From positions 56,417,493-56,481,492 of the forward strand of contig CM046832.1 in the NCBI GenBank assembly GCA_025618425.1: DNA of 64,000 bases. The letters run 5' to 3'. Positions within the stretch are counted from its first letter, which is position 1. Each line of letters opens with the position of its first letter. The DNA is from Heliocidaris tuberculata (lineage: Eukaryota > Echinodermata > Echinoidea > Camarodonta > Echinometridae). Of this stretch, positions 1 through 9,628 are shown in pieces. The position numbers were made by a program, and so were the translations under genes. The notes beneath the pieces were generated by a model. That model saw only the letters and a list, made by a program, of their open reading frames with translations. It was not told the DNA's origin and ran no database searches.

Positions 1-491
1 AAACATGAGGAAATGCAGTTTCCCATTCGTTTTGTACACAAAACTCAGAAAATCTCTGTTTTCGGGCTGACATAAGGTCACAATAGGTCACATGACTCAG
101 TAACGGTATGACCGATTTTTGGAAACTTGGTGTCAAAAGATGCGCAAGACTTGAAAGAAAAAAGTCAGAAAGTGGTGTAGCGTGAAATGTAGCAGTTCAA
201 AATGTGCGGCGAAATTTGTCCAGGGGGGCCTCGGAGGCCCCCCCCCCAGTACAGTAAGGATTAAAGAATACTTTTCACATTGAATTTTAATTGGTAACAA
301 AAAGATAAGAGAATTAGATTGCAGTGGTTGTGTTGGCATTATTGGGAATCGTAATATTTTGTAGGAAACAATAGTATGAAGATTATAACATTTGTTTTGA
401 AGCTTGATCTCTTGGTTACTAATGCACCATCTTGTGATTTATTTATTTATATATTTATTTTTGTTTTGTCTTTCATCTTAATGCACTCTAG
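1..491 (+). other. intron and 3' splice acceptor of the left-edge gene
   Basis: AT-rich sequence leading into a TCTAG acceptor at 487-491, read here as the last intron of the gene whose final exon starts at 492. A short GC-rich palindrome (GGGGGGCCTC / GAGGCCCCCC core) lies around 222-247. No coding signal was seen. Confidence 0.4.
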
Positions 492-724
492 TGTTCCCGC
501 CGATCCCTGGCCCACTTGTTCCCAATCCTCGTCGTGACCCCATCTTCCCCAATCCTGATTCAAACCACAGACCTGGCCATGGTGGAGGACTCATGGACCT
601 GGAGACGGGGAGACCACACCCCTACGCCCCTCAGCCACCTCAAGGGTTTCCTGGGATGCCTGGTAGGAGGACAGGTGGCCGGTCCCAAGGTGGTGGCAGT
701 GGGATGAGAGGATTCTTCAGGTGA
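492..724 (+). CDS. last coding exon of an unrecognised Pro/Gly-rich protein
   Basis: After a TCTAG acceptor there is an open frame of 77 codons ending in TGA at 722-724. The first two bases complete a split codon. The peptide is rich in Pro, Gly and Arg. It starts FPPIPGPLVPNP, has GHGGGLMDLETGRP in the middle, a PQPPQGFPGMPGRR stretch, and ends in a basic Gly-rich tail GGSGMRGFFR. The composition suggests a disordered C-terminal tail, as in many RNA-binding or adaptor proteins. No domain is visible and I do not recognise the family. Support for a real exon is the acceptor, the strongly non-random composition and the higher GC than its surroundings. Upstream exons lie before the window. It could be a retained pseudogene end, but no disruption is visible. 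Confidence 0.5.
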
Positions 725-1774
725 TGAGGAGCAGGCATCTCTGTGGTAACGATGAGATAAAGAGCTGGATCACCGGGTGGTGGAAGGTGCAGTCTGTCAT
801 GGCACACTTTGAAAAACCATCAACATGAGTAAATCCAAAGATCAGTGGAAGGTACACTCTGCTTTTCTGAAGCAAGGTATATCAACTTGAATGTAGTTTC
901 TGCAGGTAACGATAACTGTAAAGTGATTATTATCTATGCCATGAAGTTGCGGTGTTGATTTACTTTCGCACAGGGTACCCAAAATCTGATTTAATCACAT
1001 AACATGGCAATGAAACATGAAAATGCGCACAATTTGACCTGTTTTAAGGTGTACCTGCAACTTATTTTCTCCAAACTTGCGATTTTCTGTTGTATTTTCC
1101 CTCCTTCCCTGTCGATCTTATCGTACAGTTCCACTGTGCGCAGTAGATCATATCAATTCACTGAAGTCACCGACTAACATAGCCCTTAAGCTGGGTCGGA
1201 TTTGTACGGTATCTTCATTTTTTTTGTGGATGGATTTGAATTACCTCAGATAGGGTCCTGTATCCTGTATCTATTCAAGATGGGGGGGGGGGGGGGTAGG
1301 CTGATGCAGCATCTTGCAAAGTGCAATATTTAGACATTTTTCCTTTGATTTAAAATAATATGTGGGCCTTCCTCAGGCAAGAGAATACAGAATTACAGAG
1401 GGGGGGGGGGGGGAATGCACACTCGCAAAGACTGCCGAGAGAATGCATGTGCGTGTGTACTCATGTGTGTATATCCGTTTCCCCACTCTAAAAGGGGAAA
1501 AAGAATATTTTGGGGGGGAGGGTGGGGTGGTAAGAGGAATCTCAGTCTGTATACCAATAGAAGTGGTATACTTAGTTGGAGAAAAGCAGTATAGTAGTTA
1601 CAGAAAGTAAATATCAAAAAAGAGGAGGAGGGAGTGAATTCATCTAAAGCCTTTGCTTGATTGCTTGATTTCATGTAGACTACCTTGGTCCTTCCCCTTT
1701 TGCCCTTTTTTGTTGAATTTATGAGACAGTGAACACGAGGCTCCAGTTCGTTTTTTGTTTGGGAGTATCTCAAT
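725..1774. other. probable 3' UTR or flank of the left gene, then non-coding DNA
   Basis: No coding signal. It holds the likely 3' UTR just after the stop at 724. Several long G runs (about 1280-1298, 1400-1412 and 1513-1530) are visible. No clear polyadenylation signal could be assigned. Confidence 0.35.
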
Positions 1775-1987
1775 TCATGCCTCAAGTTTCCGTTTTGTAG
1801 GGCTTCCAGATTTGTGTGGCAATTTCAGAGAGTAATTTGTTTCTTTCCATTTTTTCAACTGAGTTGCCAGGGACTTACCAACAGAATGTAAACACTTTTT
1901 TGATTTAAGGAGCAAAGCCTTTATCTTGTGTCCAAGGGTTTTGACAATGGAGGGTACATCAGTGGTCTCAAATGACATTTGATGCAT
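1775..1987 (-). pseudogene. unrecognised coding-like fragment, Lys-rich C-terminal end
   Basis: An open frame of about 70 codons with a protein-like, helix-forming composition (IVKTLGHKIKALLLKSKKCL, then a KKWKETNYSL stretch) ends in KRKLEA and a stop. It lies on the same strand as the transposon remnants to its right and could be the 3' end of a mobile-element gene. No family is recognised. The frame has no visible splice sites and may be chance. Confidence 0.2.
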
Positions 1988-2253
1988 GTTTAATATTTTG
2001 GTCAGAACTTATACAACTTTATACAACTTTATACAACTATACACTACTGATACTGATACACTACTGATACCACATGCAAATCAGAACAAGTCAACTTCAG
2101 TACTAATTGCATACTGTTAAGGGTTACATATCTGAGAAATACTCTACTACATGTATGTGCCAACATGTCAAAATAATGATTAGCATTCTGAATCAGCAAT
2201 TGACTTTTACCCTTTGGTAAATTAAATTTGTACTTGCGCTTGACATGTTCAGT

Positions 2254-2477
2254 CTATGATGAAGATTTGTATTCTATGAAGTCTCTCTTGTTTCCAAGCA
2301 TTCGTTGGAACCTTGCAATTAATGAAAATCCATGATGTATTAGAATTAGGTTGCCCTCTTCATTGAATTCAGTCAATGGTTCTCGCTCTATTAGGTGAAA
2401 CGTTAGTGTGCCTTCTCGCACATATACAAAGTCTCCATATTCATTGAAGATGCGGATATACCAGTTATTTCCCAAGC
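2254..2477 (-). pseudogene. unrecognised coding-like fragment abutting a pogo-like remnant
   Basis: An open frame starting in sequence contiguous with the pogo-like remnant upstream on this strand encodes NNWYIRIFNEYGDFVYVREG, then an acidic/hydrophobic stretch ending in FIEYKSSS and a stop. It does not continue the expected pogo sequence after the TTGHEKDRFTA motif, so the transposase appears joined to unrelated sequence near 2478. Function unknown. Confidence 0.25.
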
Positions 2478-3243
2478 AGTGAAGCGGTCCTTCTCGTGCC
2501 CCGTTGTGACAACTTCCACCATCTTCCCTCCTTTCTCCGTGACAGTGCTCGACCTCGGCAGATCAAACGTTAGCGAAGTCTGGTTGGCGTTACCGATGCG
2601 GCTCAGTGGGTACTCGTGTTGAGTCCTCATCCTGATGATGAACCGGTGGAAGTTGGTGGACTTCTCCTCTATGTCGTCAGGAAATTTCTGGACAACATGG
2701 TGTGCGCCGTCAAACTGACAGGTTATGCCGCCGCATAAAAGGGAAAGCCAACGACGTGCTGGCAGCGAAGTTCTTAGGCCCCGATGGTCTTGGCTATCTG
2801 CTTGGCTGTGATGCGAAGGGTGAGTGTCAATACAACAAGACTCACCATCCTCTTCTCCCGCACCAACCTTAAAAGTCTCTCCTCCAGTGCTGGCCACTGC
2901 GCTGGCCACTGCGCTGACCTGTCCCGCATCGCCTTCTTCTTGGACATAGACTCGATGGTTAGCTTGTTGCTTCTCCATGGTCTGGGCTATCTGCTTGGCT
3001 ATCTGCTTGGCTATCTGCTTGGCTTTGATGCGAAGGGTGAGTGTCAATACAGCAAGATCCGCCATCCTCTTCTCCCGCACCAACCCTAGAAGTCTCTCCT
3101 CCAGCTCTGGCCACTGCCCTGACCTGTCCCGCATCGCCTTGTTCTTGGACATAGACTTGATGGGTGGCTTGTTGCTTCTCCATCGTCGAATCACTGATTC
3201 GTCGACCCCGAAGTGACGACCAGCTGCTCGATTGCTAAACTCC
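2478..3243 (-). pseudogene. degenerate pogo/Tigger-type transposase (CENP-B-like)
   Basis: This encodes a DNA transposase of the pogo/Tigger group, which binds DNA through two helix-turn-helix units and cuts with a DDE domain. Visible in order: a first helix-turn-helix end (GRHFGVDESVIRRW, about 3195-3235), a CENP-B-type second HTH start (WPELEERLLGLV), then after a disrupted middle the catalytic-domain start FPDDIEEKSTNFHRF, LTFDLPRSSTV and KMVEVVTTGHEKDRFTA. In active relatives the first catalytic Asp sits in an MDETP-like motif before the FDLP stretch. Here it reads ANQTS, so the Asp is gone. The middle is distorted by a tandem duplication that creates an IAKQIAKQIAKQ run, and the rest of the DDE domain is missing. 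Certainly inactive. The family call rests on the HTH and FDLP/TTGHEK motifs. Confidence 0.75.
2788..3183. repeat. tandem duplication of about 195 bp inside the pogo remnant
   Basis: Sequence 2788-2980 is repeated with few differences at 2981-3183. Both copies end in GGCTTGTTGCTTCTCCAT-like sequence. Within the second copy the 12-base unit CTATCTGCTTGG is itself amplified about three times. This accounts for the repeated KQIAKQIA peptide and the duplicated HTH region. Confidence 0.85.
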
Positions 3244-4087
3244 TTGGCGAAACTGCAGATGGAGAGCTTGTAGGCTTGTCATCTTGTCATTCAACAAAAG
3301 TTAATTAAGGGACAAAAATCAGACAATGCTCATACCCAGATACGCAGTGATTCAATTATACACACCCTAAAAATACCTTCTCCATGGCTTTAAATATTGA
3401 TTTCCTATTCCATTGGCTGTAAGCTAGTGCACAGTAGGGGGCTCCTATTCGATACCCCATGTACTAAGCTCCCTATTGTTCAGGGTGCCAAGTTATGTAA
3501 GTTCCTAGTGGGACAAAATCTGGGTCAGCAAACAATACTTGTTTTTAAAAACTATAGGCATAGGTATTATCTCTCTGTTTAATGAAAGGGGCAAATCCTG
3601 CTGTCAATCACAGCTGCTCTGTAAGGTCATTAGGGGGTAAATTTTGCATGCAAAATGTTGTGATTCCCGGCTGATACCTCAGCCTCCTTCTATGCGGCTG
3701 CTGCGGCAGAGACACTGTTTGTGTTTTCTCACGTACTTGTAATCCTAAATTGAATAGTATAAACCCATTGTAATGTTCCGTAAATGCCTTGGCATGGATA
3801 AAATGTCTTGCCGTGATACCGGCATGCTACTTTTGTACAAATTTTTAATTCATTTGAATTAAGTTGCACAAACTATGCAAGAATAAACGAACATCCTTAA
3901 ATTTGTTGTTGTGGCATTCTTAGAAATGAAAACATTAGGCGATACGTTGTAATTCTAATTGAATTTGATCCATGTCAAATTTTGATTACCGTAATTGTCT
4001 TTTATCTGCACACCGATGACATTATCTTTCAAATGATAACGCAATAATCATATCAAATAGTTCTCGTGTGGAGTATGACAATTAAGA
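3244..4087. other. non-coding DNA, nothing recognised
   Basis: AT-rich sequence with no coding region, long repeat or RNA gene that I can support. Confidence 0.4.
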
Positions 4088-4534
4088 TTACCTATGAAAT
4101 TTTCGCATGTGGTCAACAACATCCTTATTACTACAGAAGATGTAATGGCAACCTGGAGCACTGCATCTGCTGAGACCTTTCTCCTGAAAGACACGGTGTT
4201 CACACGGAAGAACATGAGGAGCTACCAATGACTCTTTGAATGACAAAAAATGTCCAGGCAGAGCGGGGCTTGGTTGAGGCGAAGGGAAAGAGCAGAGACA
4301 ATCCATAAGTTCTCTCGTTGAAGTTGGAGGATTCTTTGAACAGTGATGACACTCCATCCTCATAAACTTTGTGATGATCAAGGTACCTATCCTCCTGTCT
4401 ATGTGGTCCATACAGAACTTGGAAGTCATTGTATATGTCACTGGCTTTCAAGCTTCTAGCAGAACTGCAGATGATATCCTTCACCCTCTTATACTCTTGG
4501 TCATGATCGGTACCACTCGCCATGCATCAAACAC
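4088..4534 (-). pseudogene. C-terminal part of an unclassified DDE transposase, C2H2-finger end
   Basis: Two overlapping frames, offset by a frameshift near 4430, together match the layout of the paralogous copies at 5.3-5.6 kb and 7.4 kb. There is a helical stretch (DHDQEYKRVKD), then DRRIGTLIITKF and a CxxC pair in MECHHCSKNPP. They are followed by Cys/His spacing fitting a zinc finger, CSAPGCHYIFCSNKDVVDH then a terminal RKFHR, before the stop. The paralogues read DKRIGTVIFIKRDGTTCDHC at the same place. This copy is the downstream half of the remnant at 5041-5320, split from it by the MITE at 4535-5040. No known family was assigned. The zinc-binding role is inferred from spacing only. Confidence 0.55.
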
Positions 4535-5040
4535 TTAAAGGGGAAGTTCACCCCGAAGATTACTTGAGTTTAAAAAATGCAGAAAAAATAAAGAAAAATA
4601 TTGGCGAAAGTTTGGACAAAATCCGTTAAAGAATAACGGAGTTATGGACTTTTAAAATTTTGATTTTGTGACGTCACATGCGAGCAGCTCCTCCATTATG
4701 TAATTTGATAAATATTCCATAAAATACAGTTTTCTCAGAAAATTTAGAATATTTTCGTCTGTGCATTTGATATATTGTCAAAAATGTTTTTCAATACTAG
4801 ATTCTGAAAAGAAACAATATTAATTTATCGTGGAACGTAAAAAAAAATGCGAATATATGGAATATTTATTACATGACCAATGGGCAGCTGCTCGCATGTG
4901 ACGTCACGAATCCAAAACTTTAAATACTCATAACTCTTTTATTATTTGACCGATTTTCATCAAACCTTCGCCAATATTTTTCTTTATTTTTTCTGCATTT
5001 TTAAAACTCAAGTAATCTTCAGGGTGAACTTCCCCTTTAA
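4535..5040. mobile_element. MITE with TTAA ends (T2/Kolobok-like), copy 1
   Basis: A 506-bp inverted-repeat element runs from TTAAAGGGGAAGTTCACCC to GGGTGAACTTCCCCTTTAA. The arms pair over roughly 130-150 bases, including CGAAGATTACTTGAGTTT against AAACTCAAGTAATCTTCAGG, and a GACGTCAC segment recurs in both arms. There is no coding capacity. It is inserted in a transposase remnant: flanking coding sequence on the two sides belongs to the same protein, with one TTAA expected at the empty site. The TTAAAGGRR ends match my recollection of the T2 motif. Confidence 0.85.
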
Positions 5041-5320
5041 CACTGTGCCCATCGAATTTCAGGTCCTTCCAGTAGACATTCCAAATCTTAGGTGCACTGT
5101 CGAAGACCGCATGTTCCTTCTGGACTCCTCTGGTGTCAAGTTGGTCTGTGTGCAAGGTGGGCGGCTTTCCCCTTTGAGAGTTGCTGGGAGATAGACGTCA
5201 ATGCGTGTGTGCAAGGTGCCCAAAGATCTATGACAAGGTTGAGGGCACTGTCACCAGGGCAGTAAGATGTGGCGATCAGAGAGTCAAAATCAGCTAAGAT
5301 TCTAAGAAAGTGACAAAGTG
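5041..5320 (-). pseudogene. DDE transposase remnant, third-acidic-residue region (copy 3)
   Basis: This starts within RILADFDSLIATSYCPGDSA and continues WAPCTHALTS, then a segment ending KDLKFDGHSV at the MITE boundary. It aligns with the E-motif region of the copy at 5.5-6.2 kb (CYAPGDSALNPVEHLW). Here the usual NPVEHLW reads NLVIDLW, so the presumed catalytic Glu is lost. It continues beyond the MITE at 4534. It directly follows, in the same direction, the end of copy 1, so the two remnants sit head to tail. Confidence 0.6.
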
Positions 5321-6171
5321 TCCAGGAAGGAAAATTTCTCATGATGCTCATGTCCTCACAGGATAAAAAAGGAGGATGTTCTGCACAATGATCGCATGTT
5401 GTCCCGTCACGCTTGATGAAAATCACTGTTCCTATACGCTTATCCATATGCTTCGACATGAACAAAAATTCATCACAGAAATAGCTTTGCCTGAGTTGCC
5501 TTGGCGAGTTTTGCAGCTTCATAGTCTTCCCCATACGGCTAAGGCAGCTCTCCACTCGGCATCACTTGTACGATCACGGGATGCCCAGCAAATCGAACAT
5601 TTCGCCAATGTATGTCCTTAACCTTTGCCATTGCTGAGTTGAAGATGGCAATTTCATTCTGCTCTAGCTCCTCTTCCGCAAGTCCCTGCCAAGATGGAGG
5701 CCTGTCTTCACCAGGTGGCGTTGCTGGAAGATACATGCTGGTGAGTGCACAGGTGCAGGGGGCCCAAAGGTGCTCTACAGGGTTCAGTGCCGAGTCTCCT
5801 GGGGCATAGCAGGTAATTACCAAGGCATGCGTTGCTGGAAGATACACGCTGGTGAGTGCACAGGTGCAGGGGGGCCCAAAGGTGCTCTACACGGTTCAGT
5901 GCTGAGTCTCCTGGGGCATAGCAGGTAATTACCAAGGCATCAAGCTGCATGTCACGGAAGAGACGGCTGTAGTGAAGTTCATTAATGGAGTGGTTTGGAT
6001 TGAAATCAGGACCAAGTCTACTAAAAGAAACAGGGCAGACTTCCTATGGTTTGGTAGTTTAATGGCGTTTATTGATGCAGTCTTGAATGTCATTCATATG
6101 TGTTGCAACATTGGTGGGGGATTTTGGGCTTCGGAGGAAGACTTCAGATTGGCCTTTCGTAGGCAATCTGG
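5321..6171 (-). pseudogene. unclassified DDE transposase remnant, copy 1
   Basis: A broken gene on the minus strand. Conceptual pieces in order are SEVFLRSPKSPP-like sequence, a variant of the FLLVDGxPDFNPNHSIN motif, then HYSRLFRDMQLDALVITCYA, PGDSALNPVEHLW and VYLPATPPGEDRPPS. These are followed by KVKDIHWRNVRFAGHPV, VMPSGELPYGEDY and finally HMDKRIGTVIFIKRDGTTCD with its CxxC pair. DG.PDFN and NPVEHLW look like the second Asp and third Glu of a DDE catalytic triad, comparable in position to NPIExxW of Tc1/mariner, but the flanking sequence is not that family. Breaks: a one-base deletion in the DG.PDFN motif relative to the copy near 7.9 kb, and a 111-base tandem duplication of the E-motif segment. 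Confidence 0.6.
5718..5940. repeat. 111-bp tandem duplication in transposase remnant
   Basis: Two adjacent units, 5718-5828 and 5829-5940, are almost identical. Each starts GCGTTGCTGGAAGATAC and ends in CCAAGGCAT. The unit carries the PGDSALNPVEHLW-coding stretch, so this copy has the motif twice. The counterpart near 7.73-7.83 kb has a single unit. Confidence 0.9.
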
Positions 6172-6240
6172 AGAAGAAAAAAAAGATAAAGCAATATCAT
6201 AGTCGCTTTTTATTGTCTGCCCAAATGAGAAGCGCTCCGC

Positions 6241-6909
6241 TCAGTACAATGGTTTCTCAGCACCTGCATTACGTAATGCGTCGGCATGCTCAGCGGTGGA
6301 GGGTACTGGGTCGTCCACGATGGGCTCGGTGGCGTCAGACTCAACGTCTGAGGGTATAAGACCATCTGGGAATATAAAGAAAAAGAGAATTAAAAATACC
6401 ATGAGTAAATCTATAGCAATGAAAAATTTATGACAAGAGTGTGATATTAAAGAAAGTAAGTGTGATACATTCATCCTTTAAAATTCTCCGCTAATTATAT
6501 ATGTTACATATATATATTATATTTGTCCAGCCTAGAATTTATCTTTCGATATAGATATTTGCATTATTATATACAGACAGGCAATTCATAATGAGAATAG
6601 CAGCATATTATTTCTGTAAAAATAGAAGCGTGAAGAAAAATCTCACCATTATCTACTGGCACGTGCTTATCCTTGATGGATGGTGGAGGAATATGGCGGA
6701 CCATCTGCGCTGTGCGTCGATAGATGGACTCTGTTTCTTATGGGCATGCCCACGGTGACGACCTCTGCTTTGTGTTTGCATCTCTTGTAGGAAACCGAGA
6801 CGACCATCCCTACTTGAAGATCTCCTGTGTGCTTAATACGGCTTCTCACTACGGCCTCCTCTACTCCTTCCCACTTCGAATTTAGCCACCTAATTGTAAC
6901 TTTCTCCAT
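6241..6909 (-). pseudogene. two-exon gene remnant with a frameshift, unknown family
   Basis: Exon 1 runs from ATG at 6909 (MEKVTIRWLNSKWEG, then KHTGDLQVGMVVSVSYKRCK and AEVVTVG) to a GTGAGA donor at 6646. A one-base frameshift between the AEVVTVG stretch and an ESIYRRTAQMVRHIPPPSIK stretch breaks the frame. After the shift the frame stays open to the donor. Exon 2 starts after a TTCCCAG acceptor at 6366 (IPSDVESDATEPIVDD) and ends at a TGA at 6241-6243. The split codon G|AT joins in frame across the intron. The second exon's end overlaps duplicated block A. It may be the N-terminal part of the same transposon gene as the DDE remnants, given strand and adjacency. The N-terminal part looks like a small beta-rich module, but I do not recognise the domain. 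Confidence 0.5.
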
Positions 6910-7092
6910 AGTGTCGGTTATTATTGAGATGATGTAGCAAACAGTAATTTACTCTCGGCGAATGATGATCTATGTTTTGGGCTTCACCTTTTATTTAGAA
7001 AGTCTAATCCAGGTATATACTGACTTTCTTGAACTTGTTCGGGATTGGTTAATTAAGGGACGCCAACTAGTGGACTACCCACCTGCGATTGG

Positions 7093-7310
7093 TCAGGCTG
7101 TTAATTGGTCTTTTTGAAAGCGCTTGCTTGACTCCTCTGGTGTCAAGTCGGTCTGTGTGCAAGGTGGGCGGCTTTCCCCTTTGAGAGTTGCTGGGAGATA
7201 GACAGACATCAATGCGTGTGTGCAAGGCACCCAAAGATGTTCGACAGGGTTCAGGGCGCTGTCACCAGGGCAGTAAGATGTGGCGATCAGAGCGTTGAAG
7301 TCCGCTAAGA
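7093..7310 (-). pseudogene. DDE transposase remnant, E-motif region (copy 4)
   Basis: Equivalent of the 5041-5320 remnant in the duplicated block. It encodes RILADFNALIATSYCPGDSA, then NPVEHLWVPCTHALMSVYLP, and ends in a short divergent tail with a stop at 7093. Unlike copy 3 it keeps the NPVEHLW motif. Confidence 0.6.
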
Positions 7311-8166
7311 TTCTAGGAAAGTGACAAAGTGTCCAGGAAGGAAAGTTTCTCATGATGCTCATGTCCTCACAGGATAAAGAAGGAGGATGTTCTGCACAAT
7401 AATCGCATGTTGTCCCGTCACACTTGGTGAAAATCACTGTTCCTATATGCTTATATTCATATGCTTCGACATGAATAAAAATTCATCACAGATGAAGTTG
7501 CCTTGCAATCTTGCCGATGGCGAGTTTTGCAGCTTCATAGTCTTCCCCATACGGCTGAGGCAGCTCTCCACTCGGCATCACTTACGTTTATGTGATGGCC
7601 AATAAATGTCCTTAACCTTTGCCATTGCTGAGTTGAAGATGGCATTTTCCTTCTCCTCTAGCTCCTCTTCCGCAAGTCCCTGCCTAGATGGAGGCGTGGA
7701 GGCCTGTCTTCACCAGGTGGCATTGCTGGAAGATACACGCTGGTGAGTGCACAGGTGCAGGGGGCCCAAAGGTGCTCTACAGGGTTCGGTGCTGAGTCTC
7801 CTGGGGCATAGCAGGTAATTATCAAGGCATCAAGCTGCATGTCATGGAAGAGATGGCTCTAGTGAAGTTCATTAATGGAGTGGTTTGGATTGAAATCAGG
7901 AACACCGTCTACTAAAAGAAACAGGGCAGACTTCATATGGTTTGGTAGTGGATGGCGTTTATCGATGCAGTCTTGAATGTCATTCGTATGTGTTGCAACA
8001 TTGGTGGGGGATCTTGGGCTTCGGAGGAAGACTTCTGATGGGCCTTTTGTGGGCAATCTGGAGAAGAAAAAAATGAAAGCAATATCATAGTCGCTTTTTA
8101 TTGTCTGCCCAAATGAGAAGCGCTCCGCTCAGTACAATGGTTTCTCAGCATCTGCATTACGTAATG
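7130..8166. repeat. duplicated block, copy B (partner 5123-6278)
   Basis: Second copy of the block described at 5123-6278. It ends at CATTACGTAATG and is followed by a different flank (TTAGTTGTTGTTG). It has a single unit of the 111-base segment, and small indels near 7455-7590 relative to copy A. Confidence 0.85.
7311..8056 (-). pseudogene. unclassified DDE transposase remnant, copy 2
   Basis: The duplicate of copy 1. It encodes KGPSEVFLRSPRSPTNVATH, then NDIQDCIDKRHPLPNHMKSA and FLLVDGVPDFNPNHSINELH. It then reads a TAG where copy 1 has TAC (Tyr). Next come FHDMQLDALIITCYAPGDSA, NPVEHLW and the GEDRPP stretch, and further frames give FTKCDGTTCDYCAEHPP. The DG.PDFN motif is intact here but frameshifted in copy 1, while the Tyr codon is intact in copy 1 but a stop here. 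The two copies therefore decayed separately after duplication. Presumed function is cut-and-paste transposition, inferred only from the DDE-like spacing. Confidence 0.6.
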
Positions 8167-8213
8167 TTAGTTGTTGTTGTTTAAGCGGCTGTTGTACACG
8201 GACATATCTCTGT

Positions 8214-8380
8214 TTAATCTGTTTCGTCAGGGAATTCGTACTCGAATTCCTCTTCGCTGAAATACTCTAAATCTACTCCTTTGTCCTCCTCTTCCTTGAT
8301 GTCATCATCCACTAACTCTGCCAGGTCTTTTCCCTCCTCCTCCTGCTCCATGTATACCGGTTGGTCCACTAGGTCCTCCT
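8214..8380 (-). CDS. possible acidic C-terminal exon of an unknown gene
   Basis: After a TTTGTAG acceptor (8381-8387) an open frame of 55 codons reads EDLVDQPVYMEQEEEGKDLA, then VDDDIKEEEDKG and finally YEFPDETD before TAA at 8214-8216. It enters with a two-base split codon, the same phase as the exon starting at 6365. The strongly acidic composition and absence of stops suggest real coding sequence, either a gene fragment or a part of a mobile-element gene. No upstream exon could be linked. Confidence 0.35.
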
Positions 8381-9628
8381 CTACAAATTACAGTGAAACA
8401 ATTTTCAGGGGGACCGTTGAAGATGCGTTGCTATGGCAAAGAAACCCGGCACGGTAAGATGCGAGGGGGGGGGGGGGGGAGAGATTGATTTTGTGTCATG
8501 GCAATGTGACAAGAATTTTCACCGTCTGTGCTATTCCTTTTGTGACGAAAAGGTGCAGGATTATGATTATGATAAAACAAAAGAAAGGAAAAAGATTTAA
8601 AAAAAAAACTAGAAATATTTCAATACAGTTAAGAAAATGATGCATATTCTTTGGGCAATCCTTAAAAGAGCAGCTTAGACAATTTTAAGATAATTTAAGA
8701 TAATGAGTGGGCATCTATTTACCCGCCAGCTGAACAGGCTGGCTGCGTCGGGGAGTCAGGCTGAGCAACCAGCGAAGACACGGGCGTGGATGTCGATGTG
8801 TTTTTTGTTTCATTCCTGGTTCCACAATCCATAATTGGCTTGATTGGTTTTAGAATTTAAGTTGAAAGTTATTGCTATAGTAAATAGATAAAGTTTACAT
8901 GAAGTTTCCCCCTCCTGAAAAAGACATATTGCTGCCCCTGTGTGTGGTGGTGGTTATGTCTGTGTGCATCAGGGTTGCCATTCCATGGCAACATTTGAGG
9001 TCATTTTTTTTTTTTCATTTATTTGCGAGTGCAATGTTTTTACAAATATTACATTTACATGTGAAGCCTTTACAGAGTGTTAGAAGATGAAACTTTAATT
9101 TCAATTTTAGTTGAGTGACAGGATGCAAGATTTTGTTTCTTATTGGCTTTAAAAAGATTGCTTGATTGAAAGACTAATTTCTTATTCCATCATTTAAAAA
9201 AAAATTGATGATATAAAATACATAACGTATATCTAAAAATGACTTAAAAATACAATATTGTAATGAAATGAAATACGTTTATGAGTAAATGAATGCAGCT
9301 TACAAGGAAAAAAAAGTAAAGACTAAAAAACTGACAGAGCTTCATGGGGGGGGGGGGGGGGAGGGGGGGTCATCCCACTTTGTCATCCCAATTCGTCATC
9401 CCAATTCGTCATAATAAAATACAAATAAAGGGTAATATCCAAAGAAATATTTCTCATGTAAACAAAGAATACATAAACAAATACTAGCACTATAGTAAAA
9501 TTATTATAGCATTTTTTTTTTCTCTCAGATCAAAAATATGATACTGCTATTAATTATAATACTGATTAAATTGCTAATAAAATGAAAGTTAAAAAAAATG
9601 TTGATTTTTTTTGAATAATTTACTGCTT
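8381..9628. other. non-coding DNA with G-run microsatellites
   Basis: No coding signal or recognised RNA. G runs occur at about 8466-8479 and 9347-9369. The CATCCCA(A/C)TTCGTCAT unit is repeated two to three times at about 9370-9410. Confidence 0.4.

Larger units (their letters stand above)
5123..6278. repeat. duplicated block, copy A (partner 7130-8166)
   Basis: This block and 7130-8166 match closely along their length, from GACTCCTCTGGTGTCAAG to a shared right end at the palindrome CATTACGTAATG. The 119-base length difference is largely the 111-base internal tandem duplication. Beyond both ends the flanks differ. Substitutions and small indels show it is not a very recent copy. Confidence 0.85.

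Noticed and set aside
4928..5155. 75-codon frame spanning the MITE boundary
   Set aside because: It is a chance fusion of transposase-derived sequence (KDLKFDGHSV) with the MITE arm.
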